From assembly GCA_022225965.2 (NCBI GenBank), contig JAKJXP020000004.1, positions 186,001-250,000 of the forward strand: 64,000 nt of DNA, read 5' to 3'. This document shows positions 35,604 through 45,121 of this stretch, in pieces. Origin of the DNA: Diatrype stigma. Lineage: Eukaryota; Ascomycota; Sordariomycetes; Xylariales; Diatrypaceae. A program made the position numbers and the translations under genes. The notes below the pieces were generated by a model. The model did no database searches. It had not been told where the DNA came from and saw only the letters and a program-made list of their open reading frames with translations. Within the stretch, counting starts at the first letter, position 1; each line of letters opens with the position of its first letter.

Positions 35604-37592
35604 ATGTCACCTCCAGTTGAGTCTGAAGATGGCGCTATGAGGTGTTGTGCATGCCTCTTCGAATTGCCGAAGGGGGTCTCGGTACTTCCTCAAGATACCC
35701 GCCTATCAAGCACCTTCAGACCGAACTCCCCTAAAGACAACCAGCATATGGTAAGCCCAGAGCTCCTGGATGACTCAGTTCGACGCGGTTGTCACATATG
35801 CTCCCGCCTCAAGGCAGCGATCAAGAAACACTATGAACCCCTCAAGGTAGAGGTAGAGGAAGTGTATTGGGAAGATGGTGGCTTCTACGTTTTGCCTACG
35901 GGAGATGCCTGGGATGCTTTTACTTTAGCTGGAGATGACTATTCATCGCCGTACGACTATCGTCACTCTTCTGCTGCAACTCAAAGCTACCACCCCTATC
36001 TTGGGGAGTATGGCATTCCAAGCGGCGACACCGGCAGCGGGAATGCTCTCGGTCACCTCCGTGGGTGGTTATCTAGCTGCGAAGAACATCATACTCATTG
36101 CGGTGGAGTCGAGCCTCAATCTATGCCTCATCGAGTTATCGAGATCCAGGACTATAGAACAGCACGTGTCCGGATCATCGATAGCCGGGACATGTGTGAG
36201 AAATATGTCTGTCTCAGTCATCGCTGGTGTCCTGCGACCAAAGTCGCGTCACTTCTCAGGGCTAATTTTGCAGAATACACAAAAAGGGTGCCGGACACCG
36301 CCCTGTACCCTCTACTGAAAGACACTATCATGATCGCTGGCATCCTCGGTGTGAAATTTGTATGGATCGATTGCCTGTGTATCATCCAGGATGACCCCGA
36401 GGATTGGAATATTGAGGCTTCCACCATGGCAGCCATCTACGAAAATGCATTCTTGACGATATCGGCGTCTGGGTGGGAAGGTGGAAACAGCCTCTTTGAC
36501 AAGTTCCCACCCAACTACACCCAACTAAACTCCCCCGGCGGCGTTGATGTGCTCATTCGACCGCAACTAGAGCACCCGATTTGGAGGCGGCCAGACCATT
36601 CCTGTGAATTCTCCACGTCACCAGAATACCCCCTAACCAGTCGAGCATGGGTATATCAGGAACGAACACTATCGAAACGGACTATCCATTATACGAGGAG
36701 GGAGCTCGTCTGGGACTGCGTGGAGAGCACCAAGTGCGAGTGTAGAAGTAATTACGCTCCAATTAGCAACACTTCTAGCGCTGTTAATACTTTCGAGCAA
36801 TTACCACTGCACGACTACCTGGAGTCACCGTGGCGCTCGATCGTGGCAAGGTTTAGCACGCTGGACCTCACCTTTGGTAGTGACCGGCTCCCTGCTCTAT
36901 CGGGCGTGGCTAAGCGCTACGGACAACGCCATGGATTCAAATATCTAGCGGGCGTGTGGCAGGAAACACTGAAGCGGGATTTCTTCTGGCGTCGCGGGGC
37001 CAGTCACCTAGGTCCAAGACTCAGGCCTAATTTCGCCCCGACGTGGTCTTGGGCATCTGTCACGGGCCATGCTTACCCCGAAGACGGTCTACATGTTGGT
37101 CACCATGAAAATCCCTGCGAATTCTTAACATTCCATGGCCATGATGTTGAGGTTGTGCCAGGCGGAGATGAATTCGGCAAATTGCTCCAAGCACGTCTTT
37201 ACGTCGCAGGTCCTGTGCTATTTGGCACTGTGGCATATGTACAATCATCGAGGAATTCGAACTTGAGAGACCTTGAACACTGCAACTTCTGTTGGGAACA
37301 AGCAATGTACACGTTTCATGCAGATTATGACTTTACGGTTCCGGGGCCCGATTACATTTTCTCCGGAGAGCCGATAGCTTGTCTCTTAGTACATGTTCAT
37401 CCAGCTTCAGAGAGCTATCTCGTGGCACCCAACATGACCGCTACGACCGGGATCGCTCTGCGACCAGTGAAGGGATTAAAGCTGACGTTCGAACGTATTG
37501 GATTTTTCCATGGAACGCCGTTCCCCAATGAATCCTGGACAGCACTTGAAGGTACACAAAATGCAAGAAATGCTCGTATTATACTTATCTGA
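35604..37592 (+). CDS. HET-domain (heterokaryon incompatibility) protein
   Basis: This is a fungal allorecognition/cell-death-type protein. The frame is a single exon of 662 residues from the first ATG at 35604; a longer frame upstream begins without ATG. The N-terminus has Cys pairs (MRCCACLFELPKG, RGCHICSRL). The HET domain (about residues 195-350) shows its blocks: KYVCLSHRWC, then GVKFVWIDCLCIIQDDPEDW and AAIYENAFLTISAS. A further conserved-looking stretch (PLTSRAWVYQERTLSKRTIHY) is typical of the class. The C-terminal 300 residues are unassigned and no STAND or WD repeats follow. The gene starts 267 bp after the dead copia element and shows no RIP-type stops, so it looks intact. Confidence 0.92.
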   Translation: MSPPVESEDGAMRCCACLFELPKGVSVLPQDTRLSSTFRPNSPKDNQHMVSPELLDDSVRRGCHICSRLKAAIKKHYEPLKVEVEEVYWEDGGFYVLPTGDAWDAFTLAGDDYSSPYDYRHSSAATQSYHPYLGEYGIPSGDTGSGNALGHLRGWLSSCEEHHTHCGGVEPQSMPHRVIEIQDYRTARVRIIDSRDMCEKYVCLSHRWCPATKVASLLRANFAEYTKRVPDTALYPLLKDTIMIAGILGVKFVWIDCLCIIQDDPEDWNIEASTMAAIYENAFLTISASGWEGGNSLFDKFPPNYTQLNSPGGVDVLIRPQLEHPIWRRPDHSCEFSTSPEYPLTSRAWVYQERTLSKRTIHYTRRELVWDCVESTKCECRSNYAPISNTSSAVNTFEQLPLHDYLESPWRSIVARFSTLDLTFGSDRLPALSGVAKRYGQRHGFKYLAGVWQETLKRDFFWRRGASHLGPRLRPNFAPTWSWASVTGHAYPEDGLHVGHHENPCEFLTFHGHDVEVVPGGDEFGKLLQARLYVAGPVLFGTVAYVQSSRNSNLRDLEHCNFCWEQAMYTFHADYDFTVPGPDYIFSGEPIACLLVHVHPASESYLVAPNMTATTGIALRPVKGLKLTFERIGFFHGTPFPNESWTALEGTQNARNARIILI

Positions 37593-38465
37593 AAAGAAAC
37601 AGGGGGCGGGGGGACAAAAAAGGTGGGGAACACTCCCAATTCCTTAAGAGTAATGGTCGATGTATTGCATTCGGGAGATCGAACAAATTGTGATTCAGAA
37701 ATATGAATGTTGTCATATCGAAGGAAAAGAAAGCTATCTCCAGTCTAGAGAACGGAAGAGCTCTTCAATCAAGTGCGCCGAGCCCCTCGATGCCGATCAC
37801 TGTATTATGTAATCCAAGCTCTCCTATCCAGCCCCTATATCGCCACAAAACGCTACCGTACATCCTTCAGACTACAACTAAAGCAATAGCAATGCAACTA
37901 TGGACCATGAACTGTGGTTAATATATGGAATGCTTCTGTAATGGTACTTGCCGGCATACGTATATTTGAATCCCCTTGCAGATCATCATTTGAGAAATCG
38001 AGATGAAATGCTTCTGTTATTCTCATGCGCGACCGCGGAGGATTCGCATCGAACGCATCAACCCCGTCGAACATAGCGTCATCTTTTGTGACTGGGGCAG
38101 CTTTGGCGCCCCCTACATACTAGTTTCGTCTTCGAATAACTAGGAACTCGATGATTACTCTTATCCTGATGGGCTACCCCTATACGGGACCGAAAGCCGC
38201 GTGAACGGCATCCATATGACTGGCCTTGCCCCTATCGACCTGGCTTAGTATAGCGGAAGAAATTCCGAAGTTGCACTATAATTCTAGGCTGACTGACAAG
38301 CCTGCCCAAGATCTAAATTTAACCCGGAGTGTTGCATGATAGCGATGATCCTTGGTAACAATAACCCACAAACCTGAAACAAGCAGCAAGCCGTTCTACC
38401 TCCGATACGTACATGTGGTTCGCAATATGTATTCGACCACCTGGGCAAGTACCCCATCAGAACGT
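37593..38465. other. Intergenic, convergent 3' regions
   Basis: No gene is recognised between the 3' ends of the HET gene and the aminopeptidase gene. Confidence 0.6.
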
Positions 38466-39982
38466 TCAGAGAGTGGCGAAAGCGAGCTCATACACGAATC
38501 CCGTCACTAGCTTCGCGTGCTCGAGGACGTGATCGAAACTGACCGTGTCGTAAGCATCATCCGCGGTATGGATGTAGGGGCTCGTGTTATCCGGTGCGGC
38601 CTCGAAGATGAAGGCGCTGGGGTAGCCCGCGTTGTTCACCGACGCGTGGTCCGAGCAGGCGTAGCCGCACTCGCTCTCCACGGCTGGAATCGTGGTGTAC
38701 TGCGGCAAGGAACAAAGAAGGTAATATCGGTCAGTTTCAGTTGTTTTTAGAAAAAAAGAGCCAAGTCGCACCAAGCCAAACAAACCACTTACCGCGTCCA
38801 GGACCAGGCGCGTGAAGTTGGTCAAGCCCTCGTCGACGAAGTCGAGGATGAGGCCGAACTCGCCGGCCTCGCCCGGCGGCGCCCAGCCCGTCATGTCCTG
38901 GTTGAGGTACGCCTTGACGTCGACGCCGTCGGCGGCGTACTGGTCCCACACGTCCGCGCTGCCGAGCAGGCCGCCTTCCTCCCCGGCGTACCAGTGGAAC
39001 TCGATCGTGTTCTCGTGCTCGCCGGCGGCGATCTTGGCATCGGATAGGATGACACGGAGCGCCTCTAACAAGGTCACCGTGCCCGATCCGTTGTCGTCTG
39101 CCGGACGCGTTATGTTAGCGGGGCGTTCGTCTCCCTCGATTCCCACCCCCTTTCTCCTATATTTCCGCCCCCCTCTCCCCCCCACACCAACCCCGTCCCC
39201 ACTTCGCGAGGCGGGAGGTTTGGTCCAGCGTGAGTAGGCCGCCTTCAACATGAGCTGTTATCTCATCTCATTACATACCTGCACCAGGGGACCTCCCAAA
39301 CTCATCAGCCCCATTAATCGAGTCCAGATGCGCGCCAACCACCACGGTACTAGCGGCCTTCCCGGGGATCCTGGCGATAACGCTGACCTGGTTGAAGTCC
39401 GCGTGCGCGAAGGAGTCGACCGTGGCGCCCGCGATGCCGCTCTCTGTCACGATGCCCTGGACCTGCTCGAGCAGCCACGCGGCGGCCTGCGCGCCCGTGT
39501 CGCTCAGGTAGTACCGCGTCTCGAAGTCCGAGTAGGTCTGCAGCGCGGCCTCGAGGTTGGCCTTGTCGAGGGCGGATATCAGCGCGTTCACGTCCTCGGC
39601 GTGCGCTACCGAGGTCGGGAAGCCCGTGGCGGCGGCGGCGGCTTTGCTGATGCGCTCGATGCCGGCCGCTGCCGTGGAGGAGAGGCGCGGGTGGTTGGTG
39701 ATGTCGAGGAAATGCTTCCCCTCCTGCCTGCTGATCAGCGACGAGTCTGTATTTGATTTAATTGCCCAGTGTAGTTGGCCATTTTGCTGATGTTGCTGGC
39801 AACGTAGGACCAAAGGTCAAACCAACCTTCCTCAACTGCTGTTTCCCCTCAATCGTGACGACCTCGGTTATGCCAGGGGCGAGCTCAATCGTGTATAGCT
39901 TCTCTCGCGGAATCTGAGGTAGTGCGGAAGCGGATGCGGAAGCGGCCAGAGCCGCGATGAGCAAGCTGCAGAACTGGACCAT
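38466..39982 (-). CDS. lap1: Secreted leucine aminopeptidase 1 (M28E zinc peptidase)
   Basis: This extracellular exopeptidase removes N-terminal, preferably Leu, residues from peptides. Exons are 39982-39823, 39746-39279, 39097-38793 and 38699-38466 (introns of 76, 181 and 93 bp), giving 388 residues, the same length as Aspergillus Lap1. A signal peptide ([20 protein letters not shown]) is followed by a propeptide. M28 zinc-site motifs are present: [17 protein letters not shown] (split by intron 2), [20 protein letters not shown] and [10 protein letters not shown]. The Cys pair in [11 protein letters not shown] fits the family disulphide. Intron 1 uses the weak donor GTTTGA and is the least certain junction. 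Confidence 0.93.
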
Positions 39983-41270
39983 GGTAGGGATGACGAGGTA
40001 CTCGCTACCTATCGATATCTATATACGAGGAGCAGAGTTTCTTCGACTGACAGTACCAAGCATGCTGAAGTAGGAAGACACTTTATATGGCATTTTATTC
40101 TTGTTCGCAGAGCATAAACCCATCGCGTTCCTAGACGCGTGCCTGGTTAGGGAAGGAGGGCAATTGCGACTTTCCATGTGATTGGGATCGTTGAGAGTCC
40201 CCGCGGCAGCAGTTTACTTGGCATCTTGGCCCCTTATCGTCGTCGTATACAACCGTTGATTTTCTAGTTATTCCATTGGCCAGATAGAAGAGGCCTATTC
40301 ATATGACGCCGGTACTCAAAATCGTGCAGCATTTTCATGGAGCCATGTAGTATTGTAGAGACCGATCCCGCCGATACGTGATATGCTATGCTGCTGATGC
40401 CACCTTCATTCCATGGATCACATGTATTCGTGCATGCTCGGCGCTTGGCTTTCTGCTCAGATAGGAAGGCTGAAAGTAGTTGCCAGGACGTGTGTGGTAA
40501 CGCCAGCTAGGTTTGAAATTGACAGGTTCAAGATACTATGTTATGATGTAGAAGGGGCTTTCTGTCGTGGGGGGTGATCATTCACGATTGATCATTCGAT
40601 GTTGTTTCTACCGATGGCCTAACATACGTACCCAGCGAAGAGAGTCGTTGACATTAATTCGCGAACGAGCTCATCACTACCTCATTATATATGTCATTCA
40701 CTGAAATAGAACCTAGTTTCCCACTAGCTGCCCTCCAGTTACACCTTATCTGAGACCCCCTTATATACAGTAGTGAAGAGGTTATAGTTGTTTGCGACTC
40801 TCTAGACGAGAAGCCCGGGCGGGTCCGGCCTTAATTCCGGTAATTATGGGTCTTAACCAAGAACTCGGCCGGCAGCGTAGGGTGTCCGGGGAAAAGGGCA
40901 AGGCCACCGAGGCGGGGCCTCATGATTTATCGTGAAGTTAGCTTCGCAACGTAATGGCACATTGAGATCAAACGCATATTGATTCAGGAATGAACAGGCT
41001 TCAGATCACGATCTACGAAGACCAATGCAATGGCATCATGGATGTACTCCTTATGAATGTGTCATCCCACACAACAATATGTATTTCGTACGTTAAATTC
41101 CAGACTGAAGTATACGTGTATTGATTCTGCATTTCAACGGGCTGTCTTTCTAGCCCAGGAGGCAGTATAACGAATGTACGATCTGCTATGAACGAGCGAC
41201 ATATCCGTTAGGTGGTGTGAAGTCCCATCCTGACCTGATGCGTGACACTACGCTACCTAACCCCACTCAC
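39983..41270. other. Intergenic region, no gene recognised
   Basis: This is the aminopeptidase promoter side joined to the 3' side of the THI5 gene, about 1.29 kb. No coding ORF was seen. Confidence 0.6.
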
Positions 41271-42572
41271 TCACGCCTCGACCAAAGTCCCATTAGCGGT
41301 GTTCTCACCAACCTCAAGGCGGTGAAAGCCGCCCTCGGCAGCGACCTCCTTCTGCAGGGCGACCATGCGCTTCTGGTCGCCGACGGGGTCGGCAGACTCG
41401 GCGCCGAGGGGCCAGGACAGGAACTCGTTGGTGTAGTTGGGCTGGAACTCCGCGTCGAGGACGCCCAGGCGCTTGCCGTAGCGGGTGACCTTGTCCCAGT
41501 CGCGGCGCACGTTGGCCAGGGAGCGGGAGAAGTAGGCGAAGGAGCGCTCGAAGATCTTGCGATTGAGCTCGGTCGCCATGGCCGGCTTGAAGTCGGCGTA
41601 CTCGGCGTAGGCGCGCGCCGGGTCGGCGAGCACGAAGTCGGTCGCGCGCTTGACGGCGCGCAGGAAGGCCCGGGTGTCGTCGGGCCGCTCGGACAGGAAC
41701 CGCTCGTTGCCGATGTACAGGATGCTGCAGAAGCAGCAGCAGCCCAGCTCGGCCAGCTCGTCGATCCGCAGCATCTGCACGTCCGATCGGGGCCGGCCCT
41801 GGCCCGCGAGCCACTCCTCCAGCTCGACCATCTGCACGTTCTCGAGGCCGATGCCGGCGTCGATCTCGCCCCGGATAATCGCCTTGGATACATTCATGCC
41901 GCAGCGGACCGCCGTGTAGTCGTCTGGCGTCATGCCGTAGTGCGAGGTCAGCTCGTCGATTTGGATCTGTGAAGCAAGTTCAGCGCGTGCCGTCTTTTTC
42001 CACGACCAATTATGAGACGCAACAAACCTTTCCGAATTCGCCGACGTATCCAATACGCTTTCCCTTGAGCGTCTTGAAGTCGGAGGTGATTCCGCTGTCC
42101 TTCAGGTACACAACCCCAGTGAAGGGCTCATCGAGAAGAGACCCGATGGAGAGTACAGGGAAGTTGCGAGCTTTCGCCTGTGCAAGTTTGATGCGTTAGC
42201 TCGGCAGAGCACTCAGTGTTGGCCAAGTGATAGGTAGGCACCTACGGCGAGCGTGTGGATCATGGCCTTGAAGCCAAGATCGACCTTTCCGGTGCCGATG
42301 ATCTCGGTAACATCCTGATAAACTCGAGTGTGAGTAAGGATTGTTCAACGGATCGGAGCTTTCAAGAGAGCATACACTTGGGTCGTTGGGCTCTAGCAGC
42401 GCGACCTTGATGCCTTCATCCTTGAAGTAGCCCTTGGCCTGGGCCAGGTATAGGGGCGCATGGTACGGCGTGGCGTGCCTGTAACCCAGTGTTAGTTTGC
42501 AAGCCCCATCTGTCAGGAGACCCGCGTCATTGCTTGCCAGTTGGTCAAGAAGGTAATCTTGTCGGTAGACAT
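41271..42572 (-). CDS. thi5: Thiamine pyrimidine synthase THI5/NMT1 (HMP-P synthase)
   Basis: This enzyme makes 4-amino-5-hydroxymethyl-2-methylpyrimidine phosphate, the pyrimidine half of thiamine, from pyridoxal phosphate and its own histidine with iron. Exons are 42572-42538, 42478-42376, 42314-42246, 42177-42028 and 41966-41271, giving 350 residues. Intron 1 is of GC-AG type (TG|GCAAGC...TTACAG|G) and splits the Trp codon of the conserved start segment [18 protein letters not shown]. Other family marks are [38 protein letters not shown] and the iron-related CCCFC motif ([12 protein letters not shown]). The substrate-binding-protein-like (NMT1) fold is expected. The leader contains a TPP riboswitch (42640-42712), so expression should fall when thiamine is plentiful. 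Confidence 0.95.
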
Positions 42573-42839
42573 GGCGAGTCAAGTGGAACTGCAACAGTCA
42601 ACATTTCACCGTTCGGTCAAGAAGGGGAGGGGGGATATAGCATGTCCTTTCGCTGGAATTATCCAGATCAAGTTTGAACGGTGTATTCTCAGCCACTAGA
42701 AATCCACCCTCGTCGATCACAAGTGAATGCTACTCCCGACCGAAGTCAAGAAGCAAACCCTTGTGACCAAAACAAGGGAGGAAGCCCGGGCACCCGCCAT
42801 GCGTTTTCAAACGTTACCTTGACACTGAGATAGCTCCAT
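42545..42839 (-). other. Upstream ORF overlapping the THI5 start, formed by leader splicing
   Basis: An ATG at 42839 is followed by 22 bases to a donor (AAG|GTAACG, intron from 42817). Joining to the acceptor GTTGCAG at 42589 continues this frame across the THI5 ATG, out of phase, to a TGA at 42545. Such a message would favour the 18-codon upstream ORF over THI5. An earlier donor (TTG|GTACAC at 42873) would instead remove the upstream ATG. This is a prediction from sequence. Confidence 0.5.
42640..42712 (-). promoter_or_regulatory. TPP riboswitch (THI-box aptamer) in the THI5 leader intron
   Basis: On the minus strand the conserved aptamer elements occur in order. GGGTGG (42709-42704) can pair with the later CACC. 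CTGAGA (42692-42687) is the pyrimidine-sensing loop. CTTGATCTGGATAATTCCAG with CG following (42672-42651) forms the pyrophosphate-sensing arm and central junction, and AAAGGA closes the set. The aptamer lies about 80 nt upstream of the THI5 start codon, inside a probable leader intron (42817-42589). This matches the eukaryotic arrangement, in which TPP controls splice-site choice. Confidence 0.93.
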
Positions 42840-43711
42840 CGTGGGAAGGGAATGCTACTCCTTGGGAGTGTACCAACTGGATAGGTAACTAGCTGGTCTG
42901 GTTGGAATTGGAAACGAGTCGAGTCGAGATCTGAGTGTGTTTCTGACGAAGGCAGAATCAATGGGTGCAAGAATCGTTGGAAAGAAGGAGAAATCAACGC
43001 AGGTCTTGTAATGGGTAGGATGGCTACTATATTTAAGTCTAGCATGTACTTAGGAGGCAGTGAGGGGTAGATTCGCTAGTGTGAGCCGACCTGTACGAAG
43101 TGTGTAACACTGCATACGATGAAGAGTTTTGGTGGTGAAGTAGCTGCAGATTAGTTGCACCAGTACCCACTCCTTTCTCCGAACTCGCAATCCTGTAGCA
43201 TTTCTGGTTTTGCTAATTAAAGTATGATGTAAACTACAACCCATTGACGTCCGGTATCTGCTTTTTCGTACACCCAGCATGCTCGGTATATTGACTTATT
43301 ACCAATAATTCGCTCACTGTATGCGTTGTTGACGTTTGACGCCCCACCCTGAACCTCCCTTAAAAGGGGTTGGGTGTGGCATCCTATCCCGCAACTGGGG
43401 TGATACCTGTAAATGCACCACCAGTATGACACTTCGGATTTGATAACTACTACATAGTAATTCTCCCCCAGGCATTCAATAATCCGCGACCGCGAATACC
43501 CATACCCATTCCCATGAACACGTGTATACTCCAGCTATTTTGATTGCAGCGCTTTCGCAGCAAAATCCACGTTTGGACTTACCCCTTCCCGAGTTTCCGT
43601 ATCCAATCATCCTTTGTCTCTACTGATCATCCCACCCAAGTGTGTGTATCGCCCAAAACGCCTTCAGCCGTATATTCCACTCTACCCAATAACCGACCGT
43701 ATGATCCGAGT
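42840..43711. other. THI5 promoter and 3' flank of the oxysterol-binding gene
   Basis: The THI5 transcription start should lie in this stretch. A second possible leader donor (GTACAC) is at 42873. No other gene was seen. Confidence 0.55.
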
Positions 43712-45121
43712 CTAAGCCTGAGCTGTTTCCGTGTCTAACTCGTCCGTGAGTGCAACCCCAGAATCAGACCGTTCCAGCGGAGGGCTTTTCAACGGACCTG
43801 AAAGATCCATAATCGTTTTCCGGTACTTGTCCTCATCGAACTTCCATATCATGTCGTCCTCCCCTACTACATCGGCCGTAGATCCACAAGCTTTTCGTAT
43901 CCTCTCCGTTACGGGATCTTCCGTCGCGTGTGTGAAATATCTCCTTTCCCACACCTTCCCGACGGCTTTCTCCTCTTTCCGCAATGCGCGCTGCTGGTTC
44001 TCTATCTTGCCCTTCTCGTGACCGACTGCGAGGATGTCGTTGTCGTTAATGGCAGTCACGACATGTTGCCATGCTCGCCTCGATTCCAACGGATGTTGGT
44101 CCTTCACCGAGGCGACCTGAAGGGGAGTTCTCCGCAGAGAAGCGAGGTCAACCGTCTTGAGGGTTTTCCCCTTCCCTTCTTTTATCGTGTAGCCGCCACT
44201 CCAATTGCCTTCCAGGACATACAAAGGGTTCCGTTCATCGTTCCCTCGGTATATCGAGGCGATGAAGGAATTGCTTTCCCCCTTGAACCACCCCTTGGAT
44301 GAGTAGTCTATCCGGGACGTGTAGCCAGAAGAACTTCGGATGTACGAGGTCCCGCTAAGTTCGGGTGCGATTCGGAATGTTGCGATGCCCTCCACGTGGG
44401 TCTTGGGCATCGTTATGATGTGGTCCTCATCGAAGCGATTTATGCGCAATATGCTATATCCCTTGCGTTCGATATTGATCGTGGTGGAGAAGTAGGCCTT
44501 GGGAGCAACATGTCCCTCCAGCTTCGAAGAAGGTCAGACGAAATGCCGACTTGGGGGCTTGCTTTCGCACATGGGTGGACTCACCTGAACACCGTGTCTA
44601 TCATTCCAAATCCTGAATGCGGTGGCCGGCGGGTGGTGGCTGACCTGCTCGCTGACCATTTTTGTTGTCCCCGCATCGTCCACCCACTCGCCAAGGAATA
44701 TCTCCCCGAGAAAGGGATTCAACGGCTTCAGCTTCTTCCTTTTGCCGTCGTCATCCTTGGTGGCATGCTGGTGCTTCAGTGTACTGAGAAACCACTGCAG
44801 TACTGAGAGCGCTCTCTTCTCTGGACTTTCCTCCTTGGCTGGTGCGACAAAGAGACTTGGGTGTTCTGCCCAATATGTGCTGTATTCGACTATGGATTGC
44901 GGGGCGAGAAGAAATGGTGGTGCGGTTATAGACGTGAGGTCGCCCTTGAAGGTTGCGATTGACTTTACACTAGTTAGCTACCTCGTGGCCTCTGAATGCA
45001 CAAGAAATCAGTTTAAATCTGGAGCGGGAAGTAAACCACATACTTTGATGAACTGGAACCAAGCCGATTTGTGCTGATGATGGTGGTCATCTTTCTTGTG
45101 GTCATGCTTCGAGGCCGCCAT
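43712..45121 (-). CDS. Oxysterol-binding protein, Kes1/Osh4 type
   Basis: This cytosolic sterol/PI4P exchange protein acts between ER and Golgi membranes. Exons are 45121-45044, 44962-44585 and 44521-43712, with introns of 81 and 63 bp, giving 421 residues. It has only the ORD lipid-binding domain, with no PH or ankyrin region, like yeast Kes1. Visible marks are an N-terminal lid (SAWFQFIKSIATFKGDLTSI), the segment PLNPFLGEIFLGEW, the family fingerprint EQVSHHPPATAF and the ER/Golgi sterol-site stretch GHVAPKAYFSTTINIERKGY across the second junction. A later region, ESRRAWQHVVTAIND, is typical of the C-terminal half. The N-terminus is His/Lys-rich (HDHKKDDHHHQH). Confidence 0.95.

Noticed and set aside
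41217..41972. 251-codon plus-strand ORF opposite THI5
   Set aside because: It is antisense to the conserved CCCFC-containing exon and has no domain.
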